A stretch of DNA of 64,000 nt from Bdellovibrionales bacterium (GTDB lineage: Bacteria > Pseudomonadota > Alphaproteobacteria > UBA9219): NCBI GenBank assembly GCA_041662785.1, contig JBAZRW010000005.1, positions 1 through 64,000 on the forward strand. Reading direction: 5' to 3'. The notes under the pieces are model-generated. The model had not been told where the DNA came from. It saw nothing but the letters and a program-made list of their open reading frames with translations, and ran no database searches. Below, piece by piece: positions 32,560 to 41,539 of this stretch (its first letter is position 1; each line of letters opens with the position of its first letter). The position numbers were made by a program, and so were the translations under genes.

Positions 32560-34497
32560 CTATTCACTGGCCAAGGCGGTGACGGGATCCATCATCGCCG
32601 CCTTACGGGCGGGCAAATAGCCAAACAGCAAGCCCGTGGAGACCGCGCAGGTAAAGGCAAGCAGGATAGGCGGCAGGCTTAAAATCGCCCGCGTGCCCAA
32701 AGCGTCCACGATAAGCGCCACGCCAACGCCCAGCAAAACGCCAAGCAGGCCGCCCGTGACGCAGACCACCACGGCCTCGGTCACGAACTGCAAAAGAATA
32801 TCGCGCGTTCGTGCGCCCGTTGCCATACGCACGCCAATTTCGCGCGTACGCTCGGTCACACTGACGAGCATGATATTCATCACGCCAATGCCACCCACCA
32901 GAAGAGAGATCGCCGCGACCGCGCCCAGCATGATTTTCAGCGTGTTCTGCGTTTCAGCCGCCATCTGAATAAACGAGGCCGAGTTGCGAACGGAAAAGTC
33001 CTCTTTCCTATGGCGCTCTAACACTAAATCATGGATCGCTTTTTCTGTTTGATCGATGGTTTTAAGGTCATCGGCTTGCGCCGTAATCCCGCTGAGGAAC
33101 GAGCGCCCGAAAAGCCGCACCGTCCCCGTCGTCAGCGGCACAAAGATCACGTTATCGCGGTCGGAGCCCATGGGCGAAGCTCCCTTTTTATCCATCACGG
33201 CAATAACCTCAAAAGGAATGTTCTTGATGAGAATAATTTTGCCAATCGGATCCTCGCCATGAAGAAAAAAGGAATCCTTAACCGTTTTGCCGATCATCGC
33301 AACGGTTGCCATGCGGCGATAATCGTCCTCGGTGATGGGATTGCCCTCAGCCACTGGCCAATCGTTGACGGCCGACATAGCCTGATTGGTTCCCGTGACA
33401 GAAACGCTTGAATCCACCTCGCCATACCGCGCCGTGTACGAACCGCTGCGCTCAGGCACGACGGCTTTAATGTTCGCCAGTCCCGCGATAGCTTCGGCAT
33501 CCTGAACGGTCAGCGTCGAAAGAGAACCACTAGACCTCACACCCGGAGCGCCCGGACGCACCATCAGCAAATTGGTTCCCATCGCGGTAATTTGATCCAT
33601 CACTTTTTGCTTGCTGCCATCGCCAATCGCCAGCATCGCGATCACCGAAGCCACGCCGATGATAATGCCGAGCAGCGTCAAAATAGTGCGAAACATATTG
33701 ACGCGCAAAGCCCGAACCGCCATCGCGGCGGCCTCTTGCATCTCGTCCACGGGGCCGCCCTCGCCTCTTGGCTTTGACGAAGCCTGCGGCAAGCTTTCCG
33801 TTACTGAGGCATCCGCGCCAGTATCCGAAAGAACTTTGCCATCCGCGATACGGATTTGCCGCCGCGCATGAGACGCCACCTTTTCATCATGCGTGATCAA
33901 AATAACGGTGCGCCCCTCGCCATTCAACGAAGTCAAAACCGCCATCACTTCCTCGCCACTATGACTATCCAAAGCGCCCGTCGGCTCATCCGCCAGAATA
34001 ACGACGGGATCATTAACAAGGGCGCGGGCAACGGCCACGCGCTGCTGCTGCCCACCCGACAACGCATTAGGCCTATTGCCTTGACGTTCTGCCATATCAA
34101 GACGAGCCAAAAGCTGGGTCGCGCGGCGCGCACGCTCGGCCTTGGGCAGACCGGCATAGATCGCGGGAAGCTCCACGTTTTCCTTGGCCGTCGCGGAGGC
34201 CAACAAATTATAGCGCTGATAGATAAAACCAAAGGTGCGTGAACGCAGCGTGGCGCGTTCATCCCGATCAAACCCCCCGACCTCTTCGCCCTTGATCGCA
34301 TAGCGGCCAGCGGTAGGACGATCAAGGCAGCCAAGGATATTCATCAGCGTCGTCTTACCAGAGCCGGATTGGCCCATGATCGCGACGAACTCGCCCGCCT
34401 GAATCTCTAGTGAGACATCATCAAGCGCCCGCACAATCGTATCGCCCTCGCCATAGTGACGGGAAATATGCTCAAGCCTTAATAAAGGCTGGGTCAT
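32560..34497 (-). CDS. macB: MacB-type ABC transporter (ATPase fused to permease)
   Basis: Inner-membrane component of a MacAB-TolC-like tripartite exporter (macrolides, peptides, heme precursors or lipopeptides in characterised cases). The ATPase domain (1-230) has Walker A GQSGSGKTTLMN, signature LSGGQQQRVAVARAL and Walker B VILADEPTGALD. The permease half has one helix near 270-295, a large periplasmic domain, and three C-terminal helices with VTERTREIGVRMATGART, the mechanotransmission-type motif. 645 aa is normal. It overlaps macA by 4 nt (ATGA). No tolC-like gene is in the window. Confidence 0.93.
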   Translation of the reverse strand: MTQPLLRLEHISRHYGEGDTIVRALDDVSLEIQAGEFVAIMGQSGSGKTTLMNILGCLDRPTAGRYAIKGEEVGGFDRDERATLRSRTFGFIYQRYNLLASATAKENVELPAIYAGLPKAERARRATQLLARLDMAERQGNRPNALSGGQQQRVAVARALVNDPVVILADEPTGALDSHSGEEVMAVLTSLNGEGRTVILITHDEKVASHARRQIRIADGKVLSDTGADASVTESLPQASSKPRGEGGPVDEMQEAAAMAVRALRVNMFRTILTLLGIIIGVASVIAMLAIGDGSKQKVMDQITAMGTNLLMVRPGAPGVRSSGSLSTLTVQDAEAIAGLANIKAVVPERSGSYTARYGEVDSSVSVTGTNQAMSAVNDWPVAEGNPITEDDYRRMATVAMIGKTVKDSFFLHGEDPIGKIILIKNIPFEVIAVMDKKGASPMGSDRDNVIFVPLTTGTVRLFGRSFLSGITAQADDLKTIDQTEKAIHDLVLERHRKEDFSVRNSASFIQMAAETQNTLKIMLGAVAAISLLVGGIGVMNIMLVSVTERTREIGVRMATGARTRDILLQFVTEAVVVCVTGGLLGVLLGVGVALIVDALGTRAILSLPPILLAFTCAVSTGLLFGYLPARKAAMMDPVTALASE

Positions 34498-35681
34498 AAA
34501 CGCGCCCCCATGGAAGGCGGCAAGCGCGGCGCATCTTTCTTTGAACCGTTCGCCCCTTCAGGCGCAGCCAGCAAAACCTTTTCGCCCTCGGCCAACCCTT
34601 CGCGAATTTCAGCAAAGGCGCGGGTTCTAAGCCCCACAAACACAACGCGATCTGCCGCGCCAGAGGGCGTGTCCACGCTCACCTGATAAGCCTTGCCCTT
34701 CTCGCTATCCTGCTTTGGCAGACGCAAGCCCAACGCCGCAGGCAGCAGGCGCAACACATTATCCACCGAGGCAATCGCGAAGCTGGCCTGAACGCTCATC
34801 CCCTTCATCAACGAACGATCCTTATTCTCCACATCGACAAGCGCGTTGTACAAAACGACATCGTTGATGATTTCAGGCGTCGGCAAAATCTGGCGGATCA
34901 CACCATGCCACGCGCGATCCCGTGAGCCGAGCGTCGTAAAGGAAACAGCCATCTCAGGCTTAAGCCGCGACACATCGGCCTCGGCGATTTCGGCGCGAAT
35001 AGTCATCACGTCCAGATTGGCAATTTGCAAGACCGTGGGAGTCGTCTGATTGGCATTAAGCGTTTGCCCTTCCCGCGCCGTGCGGTCGGACACGATGCCG
35101 TCCATCGGCGCGTAAATCTTGGTATAGCCAAGATTAATCGTGTCTTTTTCCAACGCCGCGTTGATCTCGCGGATTTGCGCGTCGAGCGACAGCACAGCGG
35201 CCTCGGCGATTTTCAGCGTCCTGTCTTTATCTTCCATCTCTTCTTGGCTGATGGATTTGCTTCCCACCAGCTTACCCGCACGCTCAAACTGCAAGCGATC
35301 AAAATCGACTTGCGCCTTTTGCTGGATCATCTGGGCTTCAAGAGACGCCAGCTTCGCCTGATCCGCTTCCAACAGCGACTGATAAACCTTGGGATCAATC
35401 TCGGCCAGCAAATCGCCCGCCTTCACGCTATCGCCAATATCGACATAAAGCTTCTTGATCTGCCCCGACACCTGAGCACCGACATCGACATAGTCCTTCG
35501 GCTCTAACGCGCCCAGCGCCATCACGGTCTCTTCGATAGGCCCGCGCGTCACAACGGCAAAGCTCGGCGCCTTTTCTTCATTAGAGGCACTGCCCCCCAA
35601 CCAATAAACGGCTCCCCCGCCTGCCAAAAGAACAAGGGCAAGGATCAGCATAAAGCCTTTGGCTTTTATTTTCTGCATCAT
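34494..35681 (-). CDS. macA: MacA-type periplasmic adaptor protein
   Basis: Membrane fusion protein that couples MacB to an outer-membrane channel. N-terminal membrane anchor about residues 8-28 (GFMLILALVLLAGGGAVYWLGG), then a beta-barrel/lipoyl half (DYVDVGAQVSGQIKKLYVDIGDSV), a helical hairpin (about 110-190, rich in Gln/Glu/Ala), the second lipoyl half (TKIYAPMDGIVSDRTAREGQTL) and a C-terminal membrane-proximal domain. 395 aa. It is first in macA-macB; the 195 nt upstream gap is divergent with the gene at 35877. Confidence 0.93.
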   Translation of the reverse strand: MMQKIKAKGFMLILALVLLAGGGAVYWLGGSASNEEKAPSFAVVTRGPIEETVMALGALEPKDYVDVGAQVSGQIKKLYVDIGDSVKAGDLLAEIDPKVYQSLLEADQAKLASLEAQMIQQKAQVDFDRLQFERAGKLVGSKSISQEEMEDKDRTLKIAEAAVLSLDAQIREINAALEKDTINLGYTKIYAPMDGIVSDRTAREGQTLNANQTTPTVLQIANLDVMTIRAEIAEADVSRLKPEMAVSFTTLGSRDRAWHGVIRQILPTPEIINDVVLYNALVDVENKDRSLMKGMSVQASFAIASVDNVLRLLPAALGLRLPKQDSEKGKAYQVSVDTPSGAADRVVFVGLRTRAFAEIREGLAEGEKVLLAAPEGANGSKKDAPRLPPSMGARL

Positions 35682-35876
35682 GGTCTTTTCTGAAAAAAGG
35701 AGGCGTCAGGCGGGAAAGATATCACTCTTTTCTACTCCCCCAGCCGATAAGCGGCAAGTTAAGCTTAAAAAGAGGGGAAATTGTGGCATTAACTATGCTT
35801 TCACGTTCCCCCCGCCCCTTAAGGCGTTTATAAAGGCAGCTTGAATACACCGACCCTTTTTGAAAGGAACCATTCC

Positions 35877-36557
35877 ATGACGCAACCCACAGCCAATATT
35901 CACAAAATCCAATTTGAATTCACACCCCCTTCTTTCAGAGCGCTGCATGTTAACGCATCATGCCCTGTCAAGGTGATGCCTTCCCTTAACGCGCCAACAA
36001 TTTCACCGGAAACGCTGCTGATCCAGTACTTCACCAACACGCCGGAAGATCGTCATTTCACCTATAACCAGAACTCCAGCAGCTTCACCGCGAAACAAAA
36101 CCGCCCCGCAAGCGACGACAATGTGGATTCCATTCTGATTTATTTGCCAAATAATATTTCTCTTGATTTCACCATGAAAGGTCCTTTGGCCAAGCTGGAG
36201 TGCGAAACAACTGGGCTAGTGATGGTTGATCTGGATGTAGATGTTCGAGAAAGCTGGATTAAGGCGCAAAAAATCGTCCTATACACTCGCGCTAAGAACC
36301 CGACATCTCTTATCCTTACCGATGGGGCGTCCCTTGATCTTTTCTATAACGGACAAGGCCTTGTTAAAGCGGACTTCCTATCCTCCCACAAAGAAGCGAC
36401 TATTCACGTCCTTGTGCATACCGATCCAGACTTGACCTTCTTTATGGCCGATGGACAAACCGTTGTCGAAAAGAAGCCAAAAGGCAAAAACGGGCGCTAT
36501 TCTATCAGTCCTAATGCGCTAAAAGGTTTCACCGTCGAAACCGTCCCCGCCCCCTAA
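35877..36557 (+). CDS. Hypothetical beta-rich protein (226 aa)
   Basis: Starts MTQPTANIHKIQFEF after AAGGAACCATTCC. The sequence alternates short strands with polar turns (VDSILIYLPNNISLDFTMKG, AKLECETTGLVMVDLDVDV, NPTSLILTDGASLDLFYNG), consistent with a beta-helix or adhesin-like repeat fold as in DUF4097-type proteins, but I do not assign a family. No signal peptide. It is divergent from macA and 111 nt before the deaminase gene. Confidence 0.6.
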   Translation: MTQPTANIHKIQFEFTPPSFRALHVNASCPVKVMPSLNAPTISPETLLIQYFTNTPEDRHFTYNQNSSSFTAKQNRPASDDNVDSILIYLPNNISLDFTMKGPLAKLECETTGLVMVDLDVDVRESWIKAQKIVLYTRAKNPTSLILTDGASLDLFYNGQGLVKADFLSSHKEATIHVLVHTDPDLTFFMADGQTVVEKKPKGKNGRYSISPNALKGFTVETVPAP

Positions 36558-36668
36558 GCGCAAGCCCTTTGACAAATCTTTTTTTAGGACTATAGAAAGC
36601 CCTCGCAGGCCAAGCCTTGCGGCTGTCGTGCCCGCGTGATCTCATCCTTCTTTGTTAAAGGCAGGAAC

Positions 36669-37148
36669 ATGAAAAACGCTGATCAACCCTTTCTTGAACG
36701 CGCCATAGAAAAAGCAAAAGAGTCCGTCGCCAAGGGCGGCTTTCCTTCTGGAGCCATCCTTGTCAAAGATGGAGAAGTTATTGGCGAGGGGCTTTGCCTT
36801 GGCGGGGCTCTGCACGATCCAACAAGCCACGGCGAAATCGCCGCTATCCGCAGTGCTTGTGCAACGCTCAAGACCACTGAACTCAAAGACGCTGTCCTCT
36901 ATGCCGCGATGTCGCCCTGTGTCATGTGCTTAAGCGCCGCGATGTGGAGCGGCGTGGTCAGAATTGTCTATGCTTTGGCACAGGAAAAAGTAGCCGCCCA
37001 ATATTATGGCGGGCATTATGAAATGGCCGCCCTCAACAACACTTTTTTGACACCTATAAAGCTTGATCATTTGAAAAAGCTTGAACCCGAGGCACTGGCT
37101 ATCGTTCGCGCATGGGAAAAGCAATGGGCCGCACCCAAGGTCGGCTGA
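36669..37148 (+). CDS. Nucleoside deaminase (tRNA-adenosine/guanine deaminase family)
   Basis: Cytosolic zinc deaminase: SHGEIAAIRSA gives the His zinc ligand and catalytic Glu, SPCVMCLSAAMWSGV gives the PCxxC zinc cysteines. The N-terminus (FLERAIEKAKESVAKGGFPSG) is like guanine/nucleoside deaminases, and the HYEMAALNNTFLTPIKL region is closer to those than to TadA. 159 aa. ATG 36669 follows AGGCAGGAAC. Exact substrate (guanine, cytosine, adenosine) is not decidable by eye. Confidence 0.82.
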   Translation: MKNADQPFLERAIEKAKESVAKGGFPSGAILVKDGEVIGEGLCLGGALHDPTSHGEIAAIRSACATLKTTELKDAVLYAAMSPCVMCLSAAMWSGVVRIVYALAQEKVAAQYYGGHYEMAALNNTFLTPIKLDHLKKLEPEALAIVRAWEKQWAAPKVG

Positions 37149-37189
37149 TTTTCCTAAAACCTTTCGTCGTTCAAGAAGTAACATATACA

Positions 37190-37425
37190 GGCCTCCCCTC
37201 TTGCGGGGGAGGAACGTTTTTCTTGGGCTTACTCGTCGCGCCGTAGCGTTGAAGACGCGAAGGCGGACAGTAAGGCCTTAGAAAAACGAGGTGGGGGGTT
37301 ATGATGGGGGCAGGAGGTTATATAACCCCCTTCCTGAAAAAACTAAGGCGTTACGTTGTAACACCAAGTTTTTCCATCGACGCCCTTCGGCGTCGATCCC
37401 GCCGCAGGGGGGAGGTAAAGATAGA
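37190..37425. repeat. Complex palindromic intergenic element before mraZ
   Basis: The 578 nt between the deaminase gene and mraZ hold no credible gene. They contain a hairpin CCTCCCC-tcttg-CGGGGGAGG (around 37192-37212), an imperfect long inverted repeat pairing AACGTTTTTCTTGGGCTTAC with the stretch ending near 37300, and the smaller hairpin CGACGCC-CTTC-GGCGTCG near 37380-37397. Another stem-loop lies at 37480-37514 (AAACAAAGA / TCTTTGTTT). It resembles a MITE-like or REP composite. Confidence 0.6.
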
Positions 37426-37618
37426 TTGCGATCAAGAAACTAGCGGCCACACCATCTTCTCCACAGCTAAAACAAGAACAAACAAAGAACAACCTGCTTG
37501 TTCACTCTTTGTTTACTTCATCCTGACAAACTAGAAGAAATCAATCCTTTGTCATTCCCGTTTAGTAACTATTTTTTCCACATAATTAATACATTTTTAT
37601 CACATAATCCCTTGATTT

Positions 37619-37653
37619 CCCATGACGACCCATGTTATCCCATATATACCCAA
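37619..37653 (-). promoter_or_regulatory. MraZ box: four tandem 5-bp sites at 10-bp period
   Basis: On the plus strand CCCAT occurs at 37619, 37629 and 37639 and CCCAA at 37649, each separated by exactly five bases. On the minus strand these read TTGGG, ATGGG, ATGGG, ATGGG, matching the TGGGN-N5 repeats bound by MraZ in E. coli and in mollicutes. They lie 74 nt before the mraZ start, so the dcw operon is probably autoregulated by its first gene product. Confidence 0.88.
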
Positions 37654-37726
37654 ACATACTGTTTTGTGCGTTGCGGTGGTGCGCAGCGCAAAATACGGTG
37701 TAACCTTTTGATTGTAGAGGCTTTTT

Positions 37727-38206
37727 ATGGCCGTGTTCCTTTCCAGTTTTGTCAATAGGGTTGACAAGAAGGGACGCGTGTCGGTTCCGGCCTCCTTCCG
37801 CTCGGTTTTGGGCCCTGATGCGACAGGCATCGTTGTCTTCCGCTCTTTGCAATACGATGCGCTGGATGGCTGCTCTATCGCGCACCTTGAGCTGCTGAGT
37901 CAGAGCCTTGAAAAACTCGACCTGCCGCCCGAGGCCTATGAGTTGATCGAAACCACTATCTTCGGTGGCTCACAGCAGGTTGCCTTTGACAGCGAAGGGC
38001 GCGTGTCCCTGCCCCCCTCGCTCACCGAAGCCGTAGGCATCACGGACGAGATCGTCTTTGTCGGGCGTCGCAAAACCTTTCAACTTTGGAATCCTGAAAA
38101 ATTCGCCGCGCACGATGCCGCTACGCGCAGCGCCGCAAGGGCCAAGGATTTGTCGCTGAGCAAAATCATCGCTGCCGCCTCCCTGAAAATGGAAGGGAGC
38201 GTTTGA
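37727..38206 (+). CDS. mraZ: Transcriptional regulator MraZ
   Basis: Ring-forming DNA-binding protein that represses or activates its own dcw operon. It has two tandem SpoVT/AbrB-like halves: SSFVNRVDKKGRVSVPASFR near residues 5-24 and QVAFDSEGRVSLPPSLTEAVG near 84-105, each with the DxKGRxxxP/DxxGRxxLP signature. 159 aa, with a Ser/Ala/Lys-rich tail after 140. GAGG lies 8 nt before the ATG. It opens the cluster and has a four-site MraZ box upstream. Confidence 0.96.
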   Translation: MAVFLSSFVNRVDKKGRVSVPASFRSVLGPDATGIVVFRSLQYDALDGCSIAHLELLSQSLEKLDLPPEAYELIETTIFGGSQQVAFDSEGRVSLPPSLTEAVGITDEIVFVGRRKTFQLWNPEKFAAHDAATRSAARAKDLSLSKIIAAASLKMEGSV

Positions 38207-38211
38207 CCGCC

Positions 38212-39171
38212 ATGACAACGTCGCAAACCCATATCCCCGTGATGCTACAAGAAGTCGTCGAGGCACTCGCGCCACGCGAGGGCGGGATTTATATCGACGG
38301 AACCTTTGGTCGTGGCGGCTATAGCCGCGCAATCCTCGATTGCGCAAAAACGAACGTGATTGGCATTGACCGCGACCCCGATGCCATCGCGACGGGGCAA
38401 GAAATGGTGGCCGCCTTTGCGCCGCGCCTGACATTGCTGCAAGGAACCTTCGGCGCGATGAAAGAGATGATGGCGGGGCAGAACATCATGGCCGTGGATG
38501 GTGTGACGCTGGATCTTGGCGTCTCCTCCCCCCAGTTGGATGAAGCCGAGCGCGGCTTTTCGTTTCAAGCCGATGGCCCCCTTGATATGCGCATGAGCCG
38601 TGATGGCCCCACCGCCGCCGATCTGGTCAACGAAACCAGCGAGAGTGAGCTGGCAACCATTATTTACACCTACGGCGATGAGCGTTTCTCGCGCCGCGTG
38701 GCTAAACGCATCGTTGAAGCCCGCAAAGAAAAAACCATCACCCGCACCACGCAGTTGGCGGCACTGGTGCGCGATGTTGTGCCGCGTTCCAAGGACGGCG
38801 TCGATCCCGCCACACGCACCTTTCAAGCGCTGCGCATCGCCGTTAATGATGAGATGGGCGAGCTAGAGCGCGGCCTTGCCGCCGCCGAGCAACTCCTGAA
38901 ACCGCAAGGGCGGCTGGCCATCGTGTCCTTTCACTCGCTAGAGGATCGCTGCGTCAAAGAATTCCTACGCTCGCGCAGCTCTACTGCGCCGCGTGCTTCA
39001 CGCCATGAACCAACGAACGAGAAAACGGTCGAACCCACTTTTCTCTTGCGCTCGCGCAAACCCCAAAGCCCTTCCGCAGCCGAGATCGATGCGAATCCAA
39101 GATCGCGTTCCGCTCGGTTGCGTATTGCCGAAAGAACGGCCATATCGATCCCAACGGAGAATGCCGCATGA
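38212..39171 (+). CDS. rsmH: 16S rRNA (cytosine1402-N4)-methyltransferase
   Basis: Methylates N4 of C1402 in the 16S decoding centre using SAM. The N-terminus HIPVMLQEVVEAL and the SAM-binding IYIDGTFGRGGYSRAIL (about residues 23-40) are diagnostic, as are DLGVSSPQLDEAERGFSF and the C-terminal RPQGRLAIVSFHSLEDR-like block. ATG 38212 (MTTSQTHIP) is preferred; a TTG at 38203 is also in frame. It follows mraZ by 5 nt and overlaps ftsL by 4 nt. Confidence 0.96.
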   Translation: MTTSQTHIPVMLQEVVEALAPREGGIYIDGTFGRGGYSRAILDCAKTNVIGIDRDPDAIATGQEMVAAFAPRLTLLQGTFGAMKEMMAGQNIMAVDGVTLDLGVSSPQLDEAERGFSFQADGPLDMRMSRDGPTAADLVNETSESELATIIYTYGDERFSRRVAKRIVEARKEKTITRTTQLAALVRDVVPRSKDGVDPATRTFQALRIAVNDEMGELERGLAAAEQLLKPQGRLAIVSFHSLEDRCVKEFLRSRSSTAPRASRHEPTNEKTVEPTFLLRSRKPQSPSAAEIDANPRSRSARLRIAERTAISIPTENAA

Positions 39172-39695
39172 CACGCGCCTCAACCATCCTGTTCTGGTTT
39201 TCCCTGACGTTGTTCGTCAGTCTGGGCCTTTATCACACAAGCTATCAGGTTGAACACAACGTCCAGCAGCTTAAGAACATTAACGCGCAAATCGAAGCGC
39301 AGCAGCGCTCCCTTCATATCCTAAAAGCCGAATGGGTTTTCCTATCCAATCCCGCGCGGCTTGAAGTCGCTGCGCGTAAGTATCTTGCCTTGCAACCCAC
39401 GACGCCTTCGCAAATCACAAAGCTGAGCAAGCTGGCGGCGCTTTTGCCGACCCATAACGAGGCCACAGAAACAACAAAGGTGGCTGAGGCTGCCCCCGCC
39501 CCCATCGTCACCGCGAAGGAACAACATCCTGCGGCTCCAAACCCCAAGGCGACAAGCGACGAGAAAAACCGTCTGAACACGCGCATGATCCTTCAAAAAA
39601 CGGCCAGCGTCCAACCGTCGGCGCATGAAACGGCTGGTCTTCCTTGGCATCAAGACACGTCCTACACTCTGGCCAATTCCGGCGATGAGCCATGA
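39168..39695 (+). CDS. ftsL: Cell division protein FtsL
   Basis: Bitopic divisome protein that works with FtsB and FtsQ to activate FtsWI. One membrane helix (about residues 6-24, ILFWFSLTLFVSLGLYH) is followed by a periplasmic coiled coil (VEHNVQQLKNINAQIEAQQR) and ILKAEWVFLSNPARLEVAARKYLAL, the FtsL landmark. At 175 aa it is longer than usual because of a low-complexity Ala/Thr/Pro tail (about 100-175). Position between rsmH and ftsI confirms it; 4-nt overlaps on both sides. Confidence 0.93.
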   Translation: MTRASTILFWFSLTLFVSLGLYHTSYQVEHNVQQLKNINAQIEAQQRSLHILKAEWVFLSNPARLEVAARKYLALQPTTPSQITKLSKLAALLPTHNEATETTKVAEAAPAPIVTAKEQHPAAPNPKATSDEKNRLNTRMILQKTASVQPSAHETAGLPWHQDTSYTLANSGDEP

Positions 39696-41539
39696 AATCG
39701 TGGCGCGAGCATGGTCGCCGCCGCTCTAGCACAAGCCAGCCGTCACTTCCGGGCTTGTTCGCTGGGTTAAGCGCACGAGCCGATGCTAAAAACACGCGCA
39801 CACCCGCCTCTCCCTCTGAATACGCCCTCACCTTAGCGAGCGCCCGTCTTGGCCTTGTCTTTTTATCTTTCTTCCTTTTTTTCGTACTGGTGTCGGGCCG
39901 TCTGGCTCTTTTAACCCTTGGCCACGAAACAGCGGAAACCCAACCTCTCCAAGCCGCTTCGGGCACCGGCTCCATCACCGCGCGTTCGGACATTACCGAC
40001 CGCAACGGAACGGTTTTGGCAACATCGCTACCGACCGTAATGCTGATGGCCGATGCACGCAAAATTCTTGATGCCCAAGACGCGGCCAAAAAACTTAAAA
40101 CTGTTTTGCCCGCTTTGGACGTCGCCGCGCTAACGCAAGAGATTCAAACATCAAAACGCTTTATCACCCTACAACGCCACCTGACGCCGCGCCAGTATTA
40201 TGAAATCAACAAAATGGGCATCGCAGGGCTAGAGTTTATCCCCGACGAAAGCCGCATCTATCCCGCAGGGTCCATCACCTCTCACGTTCTGGGCTATACG
40301 GATACGGATAATGACGGCATCGCAGGGCTGGAGAAAAACCAGAACGAGCGTCTTCAAACCCAAGACACACCGCTGGTCACAACACTGGATATTCGCCTGC
40401 AAACTATCTTGCATCGTGAGCTATCACAGGCCGTCGAGACCTTTCACGCCATCGGCGCGGCGGGGCTGATTATGGATGTCAGTAACGGCGAGATTCTGGC
40501 GCTTGTTTCCCTCCCCGACTTTAATCCTCAAAGCGCAGGCGCGGCGGACGATGATACCAAGTTCAACCGCGCGACGTTGGGCGTTTATGAAATGGGATCG
40601 ACCTTTAAAACCTTCAACACCGCCATGGCGCTTGATTCAGGCCAAATCAAAGCTGGTGAACGTTTCAACACCACACAACCCATCGTCATCGGTAGCAAGA
40701 CTATTCGTGACTATCATCCGGCCAAGCACTGGATGAACGTCGCCGAGATTTTTATGGAATCCTCGAACATCGGCTCAGCGCGTATGGCGAATAAGATTGG
40801 AACGACGCAACAACGCCTTTTCCTTGGGCGTCTGGGCCTTACGGAAAAAACGTCGCTTGAGCTACCCGAAGTCGGCGCGCCGATTGTGCCCTCGTCCGCT
40901 AACTGGCGCGACACGGCCACCATGACCATTGCCTTCGGCCACGGCATCGCCGTCAATGCGGTGCAGCTTTGCTCTGCCGCCGCCTCTTTGCTCAATGGCG
41001 GCCTTCTGGTGAAGCCGACCCTGATCAAAGGCACGAACGACGCCCTCACAAAAAAAGAGGGGACGATTCGCGTGGTCTCAGAACATACCTCGGCGCAAAT
41101 GCGGGCGCTGATGCGCCTTGTCGTCAAGCACGGCACGGCCAAAAAGGCCGAAGTGGCGGGCTATCTGGTCGGCGGCAAGACAGGCACAGCCGATAAAATC
41201 ACGGGCAAGCATTACAGCGAAAACGCCCGTATGTCGTCGTTTTTGGGCGTTTTCCCCGCCTCCGCCCCGCGCTATATCGTTTTTGCCCTTTTGGATGACC
41301 CTAAAGGCAACGCTAAAACCTATGGCTTTGCGACGGGCGGCTGGACGGCGGCCCCCGTGGTCGGTAATGTCGTGAGTCAAATTGGTCCCTTGCTGGATAT
41401 GGCCCCTGTCGATGCCGATGTTATGGCCGCCACAGAGAGGCAATTGCTGCGCCCCTTGGGATCGGATGTACTAGAAAGCCTCAACCTTGGTGATGAAGCG
41501 GATGATTATGCGGCTGTCGAATCTAATCGCGCCCATTAA
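39692..41539 (+). CDS. ftsI: Peptidoglycan transpeptidase FtsI (PBP3)
   Basis: Septal transpeptidase partner of FtsW. A cytosolic N-terminus with Arg/Ser is followed by one membrane helix (about 52-72, LGLVFLSFFLFFVLVSG), the PBP dimerisation domain and the transpeptidase domain with the three active-site motifs: Ser303-Thr-Phe-Lys306, SSN (in FMESSNIGSARMANKIG) and Lys496-Thr-Gly (GGKTGTADK). 615 aa is normal. Coupled to ftsL by a 4-nt overlap and overlapping murE by 32 nt. Confidence 0.96.
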   Translation: MKSWREHGRRRSSTSQPSLPGLFAGLSARADAKNTRTPASPSEYALTLASARLGLVFLSFFLFFVLVSGRLALLTLGHETAETQPLQAASGTGSITARSDITDRNGTVLATSLPTVMLMADARKILDAQDAAKKLKTVLPALDVAALTQEIQTSKRFITLQRHLTPRQYYEINKMGIAGLEFIPDESRIYPAGSITSHVLGYTDTDNDGIAGLEKNQNERLQTQDTPLVTTLDIRLQTILHRELSQAVETFHAIGAAGLIMDVSNGEILALVSLPDFNPQSAGAADDDTKFNRATLGVYEMGSTFKTFNTAMALDSGQIKAGERFNTTQPIVIGSKTIRDYHPAKHWMNVAEIFMESSNIGSARMANKIGTTQQRLFLGRLGLTEKTSLELPEVGAPIVPSSANWRDTATMTIAFGHGIAVNAVQLCSAAASLLNGGLLVKPTLIKGTNDALTKKEGTIRVVSEHTSAQMRALMRLVVKHGTAKKAEVAGYLVGGKTGTADKITGKHYSENARMSSFLGVFPASAPRYIVFALLDDPKGNAKTYGFATGGWTAAPVVGNVVSQIGPLLDMAPVDADVMAATERQLLRPLGSDVLESLNLGDEADDYAAVESNRAH

